A stretch of 5,181 bases of DNA from Chloroflexota bacterium (lineage in GTDB: Bacteria; Chloroflexota; Limnocylindria; Limnocylindrales; CSP1-4). Positions within the stretch are counted from its first letter, which is position 1, and each line of letters starts with the position of its first letter. The stretch spans positions 1 to 5,181 of the forward strand of contig JACCYW010000101.1 of assembly GCA_013696275.1 (NCBI GenBank), in the 5' to 3' direction. The position numbers were made by a program, and so were the translations under genes. A model generated the notes under the pieces. That model worked only from the letters and a program-made list of their open reading frames with translations, searched no databases and was not told the DNA's origin. This document shows positions 1 through 5,181 of the stretch, piece after piece.

Positions 1-1
1 A

Positions 2-37
2 GTGGAGAGGGTGGTGCTGGTCGGCAGATTGGTATAG
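2..37 (+). CDS. Possible 3' end of an upstream gene (tentative)
   Basis: This frame reads VERVVLVGRLV and ends at TAG (35-37), four bases before the next start codon. Nine of its eleven third codon positions are G or C, as in the confirmed genes here, and the spacing matches the 4-bp gaps elsewhere in the cluster. Only eleven residues are visible, so the family cannot be named. A Flp-pilus gene such as cpaB would be a natural neighbour for the CpaE-like gene that follows, but this is a guess from context. It could also be non-coding leader. Confidence 0.35.
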   Translation: MERVVLVGRLV

Positions 38-41
38 TCGG

Positions 42-1202
42 ATGGTGGCCTCTCCCTCGTCACAGATACGCCTGTTGCTCGTGGAGGACGTATCGCAGGT
101 AGCGCAGTACATCCGCAACCTGCTCAACGCTCAGGTCCAGGTGAAGCTCCTGGACGTCCTCAGCGATGGTCGAGCGGTCCTGGATCAGATCCGGGAGCTA
201 CGACCCGATGTGCTCATGGTCGATGCGTTGCTGCAGGGCAAGCTGAACGGGCTTGATGTCGCGGAACGCGTTCGCCAGGCCGGACTCGATCTACCCATCA
301 TCGTGCTGACCGTTCCGCAGAAGCCGATCAAGACAGGCCAGGGGATGGGCGTCGTGAAGGTCCTGTCGATGCCCTTTTCGGGCTTCGACTTCATGAACGT
401 GCTCCAGTCGGCGCATGCCGAGCACCGCGCTCTGGCCCCCGATGCCGTCTCCAAGGTGTACACCGTCTTCGCCGCCAAGGGTGGTGTGGGCAAGAGCACC
501 ATCGCTTACAACCTGGCCGTCGCGGCTGGCCAGATGGGCGGCTTCAAGGTGGCGCTGGTCGACGGCAGCCTTCAATTCGCGGATCTCCGGGCGCTGCTGC
601 GGGTGCCCGAGAGCGCACCCTCGCTCCTTCAACTGCCGACCGATCGGATCACCGAGTCGGACCTCCAGGAGGTGCTCTGGCGGGACCCGTCGGGCATCGA
701 CATCCTCCTCGCGCCGCCGCGCGTGGAGATGGCCGAGATGGTGACCACCCGGGATATCGAGAAGGCACTCTCGCTGTTGCGCCGGGTCTACAACGTGGTC
801 ATCATCGACACCCCGACCGCCGTCAACGACAGCGTCCTGGCGTTCCTGGACGGCAGCAACGGAGTCATCGAGGTCATCACCTACGATGCCACCACCCTGC
901 ACAACACGCGGGCCATGGGCGAGACTTTCGCAGCCATCGGGTATGGCCCGGAGAAGGTCCGTTTCCTGGTCAATCGGGCCGACGCGGAGGGTGGTCTTAG
1001 TCACCGCGAGGCGGTCGAGATGCTTGGCCGGGAACCGGAATTCCGGATCCATAGTGATGGCCGGCTGATCGTCCGGGCCAACAACCAGGGTGTGCCCTTC
1101 GTGCTGGTCGATCCGGCGGCGGCAGCGTCGCAGGACGTCACCGCCATCGCCCGTATCCTCTTCGCGCCACCCGTTCCGGCCGCCGTCGGGGCGCGTCGCT
1201 AG
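42..1202 (+). CDS. CpaE/TadZ-like protein: receiver domain fused to MinD/ParA-family ATPase
   Basis: The protein has 386 residues. Residues 9-120 form a CheY-like receiver fold, with acidic pair E15/D16, candidate phosphoacceptor D61 and T90. The usual switch Lys before Pro is Met (M110-P111), so phosphorelay may be altered. Residues 138-375 form a MinD/ParA ATPase. It has a deviant Walker A, KGGVGKST (146-153), with signature Lys K146 and K151. A modified Walker A' follows (VDGSLQFADL, D174), then Walker B VVIIDTP with D256. The family is known to position Flp/Tad pilus machinery at sites in the cell by dimerising on ATP. Here that role is inferred from domain order only. No cpaF, tadB or tadC lies downstream. 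No in-frame ATG, GTG or TTG exists between the window edge and ATG 42, though GTG 45 is a possible start. No Shine-Dalgarno is evident. Plain MinD-like or septum-site proteins lack the receiver domain, which favours the CpaE assignment. Confidence 0.88.
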   Translation: MVASPSSQIRLLLVEDVSQVAQYIRNLLNAQVQVKLLDVLSDGRAVLDQIRELRPDVLMVDALLQGKLNGLDVAERVRQAGLDLPIIVLTVPQKPIKTGQGMGVVKVLSMPFSGFDFMNVLQSAHAEHRALAPDAVSKVYTVFAAKGGVGKSTIAYNLAVAAGQMGGFKVALVDGSLQFADLRALLRVPESAPSLLQLPTDRITESDLQEVLWRDPSGIDILLAPPRVEMAEMVTTRDIEKALSLLRRVYNVVIIDTPTAVNDSVLAFLDGSNGVIEVITYDATTLHNTRAMGETFAAIGYGPEKVRFLVNRADAEGGLSHREAVEMLGREPEFRIHSDGRLIVRANNQGVPFVLVDPAAAASQDVTAIARILFAPPVPAAVGARR

Positions 1203-1206
1203 GACG

Positions 1207-2064
1207 ATGCCCGACGATAGACCGATCGGCTTCTTCGACTCTGGCGTCGGTGGCCTGACCGTGCTGCGAGAGGTGCTGCGGCGGCTGCCGGGGGAGGGCA
1301 CCATCTATCTCGGCGACAACGCCCGGACGCCGTACGGGCCGCGCTCGGATGAGGAGGTCATCCGCTTCAGCAGCGAGTGCCTGGACGAGCTGGCGGCGCG
1401 CGAAGTGAAGGCCATCGTGGTGGCCTGCAATACGGCCAGTGCGGTCGCCCTTGGCGACCTCCGCAGCCGCTATGACGTGCCTATCCTGGGCGTCGTCCGG
1501 CCAGGCGCATCGGCGGCCGTGTTGGCTACTCGATCGCGCCGTGTCGGCGTCATCGCCACCGAGGCGACCGTCCGCTCGCGGGCCTATTTCGGGGCCATCA
1601 AGGATGAGGACCCCTTCGTGGAGGTCCATGAGCACGCCACGCCGGAACTGGTGCCGCTGGTGGAGGCAGGCGTGATCGACGGGCCGATCGCGGAAGCCGC
1701 CGTACGCCGTGCGCTCGCCCCGCTCCTGGGTGGCGGTCCGGCCGATGGTGGCACCATCTCGGCAGGCCCGGGAGGAGCCCTCATCGACACGCTGCTTCTG
1801 GGATGCACTCACTATCCGCTCTTGGCACCGATCATCCAGCGAGTCTGCGGCCCGTCCAGGGCGGTCATCGATTCCGCGTCCGCCACGGCCAGCGCGCTGG
1901 CCAGCCTGCTGGAGATCAACCACCTCCGCGCGACCGGCGACCGGGAGCCGCAGCATCAGCAGTTCACGACCGGCGACCTGCAGACCTTCCGGCAGACCGC
2001 CGAGCGGCTGTTCGGTCCGCTCTTCCCGGCCGCCGCCCCGCTAGCCCTGGCCGGTGCGGCATGA
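1207..2064 (+). CDS. murI: Glutamate racemase MurI
   Basis: This cytoplasmic, cofactor-independent racemase converts L-glutamate to D-glutamate for peptidoglycan precursor synthesis (used by MurD). The protein has 285 residues, within or slightly above the family norm. Signature blocks are all present: FDSGVGGLTV (10-19, with D11 and S12), GDNARTPYG (36-44), VACNTAS with catalytic C74, GVVRPGA (95-101), and LGCTHYPLL with catalytic C200 and H202. The C-terminal TTGD block also fits. ATG 1207 is chosen because it puts the FDSGVGG block at the usual distance from the N-terminus; the longer in-frame ATG at 1090 lies inside the upstream gene. A weak AGGA (1201-1204) sits very close to the start, so translation may rely on coupling to the upstream gene, 4 bp away. 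Two oddities are seen: a Gly-rich insertion at residues 175-191, just before the second catalytic block, and Thr in the segment HATPELVPLVE, where many homologues have Cys. Confidence 0.97.
   Translation: MPDDRPIGFFDSGVGGLTVLREVLRRLPGEGTIYLGDNARTPYGPRSDEEVIRFSSECLDELAAREVKAIVVACNTASAVALGDLRSRYDVPILGVVRPGASAAVLATRSRRVGVIATEATVRSRAYFGAIKDEDPFVEVHEHATPELVPLVEAGVIDGPIAEAAVRRALAPLLGGGPADGGTISAGPGGALIDTLLLGCTHYPLLAPIIQRVCGPSRAVIDSASATASALASLLEINHLRATGDREPQHQQFTTGDLQTFRQTAERLFGPLFPAAAPLALAGAA
1744..1758. repeat. Short perfect palindrome inside the murI insertion
   Basis: GATGGTG and CACCATC are perfect 7-base inverted arms around a single central G. As RNA this would be a 6-bp stem with a 3-base loop. 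It lies within the codons for the Gly-rich insertion of MurI. It could be chance in GC-rich coding DNA; no function is shown. Confidence 0.4.
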
Positions 2065-2070
2065 CCGCCG
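2059..2070 (+). promoter_or_regulatory. Translational coupling junction, murI to metalloprotease gene
   Basis: The murI stop (TGA 2062-2064) and the next ATG (2061-2063) share ATGA. No Shine-Dalgarno is evident before the ATG, so terminating ribosomes probably restart here. The surrounding 12 bases, GCATGACCGCCG, recur exactly at the next junction (3261-3272). Confidence 0.6.
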
Positions 2071-3266
2071 CCACCAGCGGTCGCCGGGTCTCGGGACGAG
2101 CGATGCGCGTGGGAATGGCCATCGGGGCCGGGCTGGCTGCTCGACTCATCGCCGGCCGGGCCCGACGGGTGGCCACCGAGGGGCTGGTGGACTGGGCGCG
2201 CGTGGAGCGCATCGCGGCCGGACGGCTGCAACGTCAGCCGGGCAGTCTCTCGCGCGAGGAGCTGCGCAGGTCGGAGGCTTCCTACGCCTCGGCGATGGAG
2301 CAGATCGTGCCGCTCCTGGAGGCCCGGCTGGGGGCTGGACTGCCGGGCGTGGTCGAGCGACATCAGGTCGTCGACCGCACTGGCTGGGTACGCGCCAACC
2401 TGGTCACGCTTCGTCACATCGTCGAGCGTGTGGAGGGACAGCTACTGAGTGACAGCCGGGTGGAGGGTATCGGCAACGATGTGGCAGCCCTGGCCAACCG
2501 CTTCGTGACCACCCAGCAGATCGGCCTCCTGCTGGGCTACCTGGGTGGTCGGGTCCTGGGTCAGTACGACGTCGCCCTACTGTCCGTCGAACAAGCGCCC
2601 GGGCGACTCCTCTTCGTGGAGGAGAACATCCGAGCGACGGCCCTCCAACTGGATGTGCCGCTCGAACCGTTCCGCACCTGGATAGCGCTCCACGAGACGA
2701 CCCATGCCTTCGAGCTGGAGGCCCACGGTTGGCTACGGCCCTACCTTCGCGAACGGCTGGAACGTCAACTGGCGCTCTTCCTGGAAGAGGCGCGTACCCT
2801 TCAGTCGGAGGGTCCGCTCGTGCTCCTGCGGCGTTGGCGCTCGGTGGCCGCTGAGGGTGGCCTGACCGGACTGTTGAGTCCGGAGCAGCGCGGATTGCTG
2901 CGCGAGACGCAGGCGGTGATGAGTCTCCTGGAAGGCTTCAGCGACTGGGTGATGGATGAGGTCGGGGCTGAGCTGGTGCCCGACGTGATCGAGATCCGCC
3001 GTCGATTCGAGGCCCGCCGCAACCAGAGACGAAGCGGCGTGGAGCGCGTGGTCGCCCGACTGACCGGGCTGGACATGAAGCTCGAGCAGTACCGGCGCGG
3101 CGAACGCTTCGTCTCCGGAGTCGCTCGACTGGGCGGTCGACGGGCGGTGGGTCATCTGTGGGACGGTCCCCACGCACTGCCGACGGAGGCCGAATTCGAG
3201 GATCCCGGTCGATGGATCGCCCGCATCGTCCCCCGGCAGCCGGACGCCTCCGCCTCGCACGCATGA
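2061..3266 (+). CDS. Zinc-dependent metalloprotease-like protein, zincin_2 / DUF2342 family
   Basis: The protein has 401 residues. It carries the family's blocks in order: VDW near residue 45, VDRTGWVRANL (104-114), GQYD (167-170), the zinc-binding helix HETTH (211-215) followed by a WLRPYL segment, MSLLEG with E291 as a possible third metal ligand, then an Arg-rich helix and a GLDMKLEQYRRG block. The C-terminus matches the family's ETLPT/DPxxW-type ending. HExxH implies a zinc peptidase fold, but substrates of this family are not established to my knowledge. One subfamily is named for co-occurrence with coenzyme F420 biosynthesis, which would fit this lineage. The first 40 residues are Arg/Ala/Gly-rich with a short apolar stretch (about 17-31), too short to call a membrane segment. 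Start ATG 2061 overlaps the murI stop as ATGA, with no Shine-Dalgarno visible, so translation is probably coupled. The family's EGYxxHVMD-type segment reads EGFSDWVMD here. Family assignment is firm; catalytic activity is inferred. Confidence 0.88.
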   Translation: MTAATSGRRVSGRAMRVGMAIGAGLAARLIAGRARRVATEGLVDWARVERIAAGRLQRQPGSLSREELRRSEASYASAMEQIVPLLEARLGAGLPGVVERHQVVDRTGWVRANLVTLRHIVERVEGQLLSDSRVEGIGNDVAALANRFVTTQQIGLLLGYLGGRVLGQYDVALLSVEQAPGRLLFVEENIRATALQLDVPLEPFRTWIALHETTHAFELEAHGWLRPYLRERLERQLALFLEEARTLQSEGPLVLLRRWRSVAAEGGLTGLLSPEQRGLLRETQAVMSLLEGFSDWVMDEVGAELVPDVIEIRRRFEARRNQRRSGVERVVARLTGLDMKLEQYRRGERFVSGVARLGGRRAVGHLWDGPHALPTEAEFEDPGRWIARIVPRQPDASASHA

Positions 3267-3272
3267 CCGCCG
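3261..3272 (+). promoter_or_regulatory. Translational coupling junction, metalloprotease to dehydrogenase gene
   Basis: TGA 3264-3266 overlaps ATG 3263-3265 as ATGA, and no good Shine-Dalgarno lies upstream. The 12 bases match those at the preceding junction exactly, and both downstream proteins begin Met-Thr-Ala. Re-initiation by terminating ribosomes is the likely mechanism. Confidence 0.6.
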
Positions 3273-4318
3273 GCCTCCCTGTGGCAGGCTCGACGACCGG
3301 GCCAGGCTCAGGGCCCAACGGGGTGCCAGCTGCTATCGCCGTCACACCCATCCTCTCCGCCCGCTATCGCCAGGCCGATCTGGAGCGCATCTCCGAGTCG
3401 GCGCCCGGGTCTCGCCTGGTGACGGTCTCCCTGGAAGGGCTCGCCGACGGGCCGCTGGATGACGTGGAGGTGCTCCTTCGCGGACCCTTGCCAGCGCCCG
3501 TCTTCGATCGACTCCTGACGCGCTGCCCGCAGCTCGGCTGGGTCCACTCGGCGACGGCCGGTGTGGATCGCGTGCTGACCCCCGCCGCCGCACAACGGCG
3601 ACTCGTCATCACCAATGCCCGAGGCGTCTTCTCCGATCCCATCGCCGAGTACGTGCTGATGATGGTGCTGGCCGTGAATCGACGGCTGGTCCAGTTGCTG
3701 GAACTCCAGCGGGAGCACACCTGGCAGCCCCTGGACGCCATCGAGATGCGCGATGTGACCATCGGTGTGGTGGGCTTCGGCTCGATCGGTCGGGCCATCG
3801 CTCGGCGCGCTTTGAGCTTCGGATGCCGGGTCGTAGCGACCCGCCGAGGCGGTCCGGAGGGGGCCGATGCCGAGACGGACGACCCACCTGACGACGGGGT
3901 GCGGATCCTGCCGGTCGACGCGTTGCCTGAGCTGCTGGCCGAGAGCGACTTCGTCGTTCTTGCGCTGCCCTTGACGCCGGACACGGAGGATCTCTTCGAT
4001 GGTCCCATGCTCGCCCGGATGAAGCGCGGCTCGTGGCTCATCAACGTGGCGCGCGGGCAACTGGTGGATGAACGGGCGCTGGTGCGAGCGCTGCGTGACG
4101 GGCCATTGCGCGGCGCCGTCCTGGACACGCTGCGCAACGAGCCGCTCGGTCCTGACTCGCCGCTCTATGACGTGCCCAACCTCATCGTCACGCCGCACAC
4201 ATCGTGGACCAGTGGACGGGTGCTGGACCGCAGCATCGAACTGTTCTGCCAGAACCTGGCGCGCTACCAGCGCGGCGAGCCGTTGCACAACGCGGTCGAC
4301 CGAACGCGCGGCTACTGA
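3263..4318 (+). CDS. D-2-hydroxyacid dehydrogenase (NAD(P)-binding)
   Basis: The protein has 351 residues and probably interconverts a 2-ketoacid and a D-2-hydroxyacid in the cytoplasm. Substrate-domain residues include the AGVD loop (99-102) and NARGV (118-122), typical of the family. The Rossmann motif GFGSIG is at 171-176. The catalytic set is complete: R264 in NVARGQLVDE, E293 in the NEPL segment, and H312 in TPHTSW. After the second Rossmann strand the sequence is VVATRRGG, with R194/R195 where NAD-specific enzymes usually carry an acidic residue, so NADP(H) preference is likely (inference). The substrate is unknown: glyoxylate/hydroxypyruvate or a longer 2-ketoacid are possible. Start ATG 3263 overlaps the upstream stop as ATGA. 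This gives a Gly/Pro/Thr-rich tail of about 25 residues before the first strand. GTG 3323, which would remove most of that tail, is the alternative start, but the overlap favours 3263. The enzyme is not specifically PGDH (SerA): no ACT domain is present. Confidence 0.92.
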   Translation: MTAGLPVAGSTTGPGSGPNGVPAAIAVTPILSARYRQADLERISESAPGSRLVTVSLEGLADGPLDDVEVLLRGPLPAPVFDRLLTRCPQLGWVHSATAGVDRVLTPAAAQRRLVITNARGVFSDPIAEYVLMMVLAVNRRLVQLLELQREHTWQPLDAIEMRDVTIGVVGFGSIGRAIARRALSFGCRVVATRRGGPEGADAETDDPPDDGVRILPVDALPELLAESDFVVLALPLTPDTEDLFDGPMLARMKRGSWLINVARGQLVDERALVRALRDGPLRGAVLDTLRNEPLGPDSPLYDVPNLIVTPHTSWTSGRVLDRSIELFCQNLARYQRGEPLHNAVDRTRGY

Positions 4319-4322
4319 GCCC

Positions 4323-5181
4323 GTGCAGATCTGCATCGTGGGCTTTGCCGCGGCGGGCAAGACGACCGTCTTCAACACTCTTACGCGCGGTGATGCCGCG
4401 ACCGGCGGCTTCGGTGGGCTGACCGTCAACACGGGCGTGGTCAAGGTCCCTGATGAGCGGCTGACCCAGCTCACCGAACTGTTCAAGCCACGCCGAGAGG
4501 TCCCCGCCGACGTGACCTATGTCGACCTGCCCGCGCCGCCGTCAGCGGTGGAGGGTCGACCCTCCGACATCCCGGCCGACCAACTGGCGCGCCTGCGCAA
4601 CGCGGACGCGCTGCTTCATGTGGTACGAGCGTTCGATGATCCGGCCGTCCCCCATCCTGACGGTGAGGTCGACCCGTGGCGCGATCCGGAGCGGCTGGAT
4701 CTGGAGTTCGTGCTGGCCGATCTGGCTGTCGTCGAGAAGCGCCTGGAGAAGCTGGACACCTCCGGCCGCCACGGCACGCAGAGCGAGCGCGAGCAGAGCG
4801 AACGCGAGCGTCAGGTACTTGCGGCCATCATGCCGGCGCTTACGGAAGGGCGGCCCATCCGCGATCTCCAGCTGGAGGACGACGAATCGCGCCTCCTGCG
4901 AGGCTTCCGCTTCCTGACCGAGAAGCCGGTGCTTATCCTCCTCAACGTGGACGAGGCCCGACTAGGTGAGGCGCCCGAGCTGGTCGCCGGGATCAGCGCG
5001 CGGTACCTGCACCGTCAGACCCGCGTCGAGTCGCTGTCAGCGCGCATCGAGATGGAGATCGGCGAGCTGGATGGGGCAGAGGCGCAGGCCTTTCGCGACG
5101 AGATGGGCCTGGGCGGCTCAGGCCTTGAGCGGGTGATCCGGCTCTCCTACGATCTGCTGGGGCTGATCAGCTTCTTCACCG
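4323..5181 (+). CDS. Divergent YchF/OLA1-like P-loop NTPase, cut by window end
   Basis: The frame is open from GTG 4323 to the right edge: 286 residues, with roughly 70-80 C-terminal residues (TGS-like/DUF933 domain) expected beyond. Walker A is GFAAAGKT (7-14). The G4-position motif is NVDE (208-211), the NxxE form that gives YchF/OLA1 proteins ATP rather than GTP preference. A central charged helical segment (about 120-175) matches the family's coiled-coil arm, and the GLISFFT ending is the family's entry to its C-terminal domain. YchF proteins are ribosome-associated and linked to translation and stress. Oddities: the P-loop lacks the usual PNVGKS, the switch I YPFxTIEPN block is not recognisable, and the G3 motif reads DLPA (68-71) instead of DxxG. 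It is thus probably a paralogue rather than the housekeeping YchF. Start: GTG lies 4 bp after the upstream stop and places the P-loop at the normal position; no Shine-Dalgarno is seen. Confidence 0.85.
   Translation, partial: MQICIVGFAAAGKTTVFNTLTRGDAATGGFGGLTVNTGVVKVPDERLTQLTELFKPRREVPADVTYVDLPAPPSAVEGRPSDIPADQLARLRNADALLHVVRAFDDPAVPHPDGEVDPWRDPERLDLEFVLADLAVVEKRLEKLDTSGRHGTQSEREQSERERQVLAAIMPALTEGRPIRDLQLEDDESRLLRGFRFLTEKPVLILLNVDEARLGEAPELVAGISARYLHRQTRVESLSARIEMEIGELDGAEAQAFRDEMGLGGSGLERVIRLSYDLLGLISFFT
4779..4808 (+). repeat. 15-bp tandem direct repeat, two copies
   Basis: Copies at 4779-4793 and 4794-4808 differ at one base (GAG versus GAA). They encode QSERE twice (residues 153-162) in the coiled-coil arm of the YchF-like protein. 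The pattern suggests an in-frame duplication by slippage. Confidence 0.75.

Noticed and set aside
291..1304. Minus-strand open frame (337 codons) spanning the CpaE-like gene and the start of murI
   Set aside because: Its composition is Arg/His/Asp/Gly-rich with no family signal, and it covers two well-supported + strand genes and their junction.
1138..1956. Minus-strand open frame (272 codons) opposite murI
   Set aside because: It is a shadow of murI, whose signature blocks are unambiguous.
1803..2060. Longer start for the metalloprotease gene at ATG 1803
   Set aside because: This extension lies entirely within murI in another frame and gives an Arg/Pro-rich low-complexity tail. ATG 2061 gives a normal family length and a 4-bp overlap.
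4311..4330. Possible terminator between the dehydrogenase and the YchF-like gene
   Set aside because: The gap is only 4 bases, with no stem-loop and no T-run. The same is true at every other junction in the window.
3308..4486. Long minus-strand open frame (392 codons) opposite the dehydrogenase gene
   Set aside because: It has no recognisable motifs. The + strand frame has a full Rossmann motif and catalytic triad, and the frame continues across into the YchF-like gene. Stop-poor antisense frames are expected in GC-rich coding DNA.
4519..4917. Plus-strand open frame of 132 codons starting inside the YchF-like gene
   Set aside because: It is in another frame from the YchF-like protein, which has clear family motifs. 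The translated product is Arg/Ser/Trp-rich, typical of out-of-frame reading.

Overview
The window is GC-rich bacterial DNA, with third codon positions mostly G or C. It is filled by genes on the + strand only and has almost no non-coding space. The gene families point to a GC-rich, F420-era lineage. A zincin_2/DUF2342 protein is typical of Actinomycetota and Chloroflexota, and a CpaE-like receiver-ATPase fusion sits next to it. I favour a Chloroflexota bacterium, with Actinomycetota as the alternative. This is inferred from family distribution, not from a marker gene.

Layout, left to right: (1) bases 2-37 look like the last codons of an upstream gene. (2) 42-1202 encodes a CpaE/TadZ-like protein, a receiver domain fused to a MinD/ParA ATPase. 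(3) 1207-2064 is murI, glutamate racemase. (4) 2061-3266 is a zinc-dependent metalloprotease-like protein of the zincin_2 (DUF2342) family. (5) 3263-4318 is a D-2-hydroxyacid dehydrogenase with an intact catalytic Arg-Glu-His triad. (6) 4323 to the right edge is a divergent YchF/OLA1-like P-loop NTPase that starts at GTG and is cut by the window end.

The gaps between genes are 4 bp, -4 bp (ATGA), -4 bp (ATGA) and 4 bp, so genes 2 to 6 are very probably one transcript with translational coupling. No terminator, tRNA, rRNA, mobile element, CRISPR or attachment site was seen. No stretch over 300 bases lacks a gene.

Functionally the run mixes pilus/cell-pole localisation (CpaE-like), peptidoglycan precursor supply (D-glutamate from MurI), a probable peptidase, an NAD(P)H-dependent 2-ketoacid reductase and a translation-associated NTPase relative. 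No shared pathway is proven. I found no clear new biological system. The most interesting points are the degenerate YchF-like NTPase, the CpaE-like protein with a modified receiver, and the tight coupling of murI to an unstudied metalloprotease and a D-hydroxyacid dehydrogenase.
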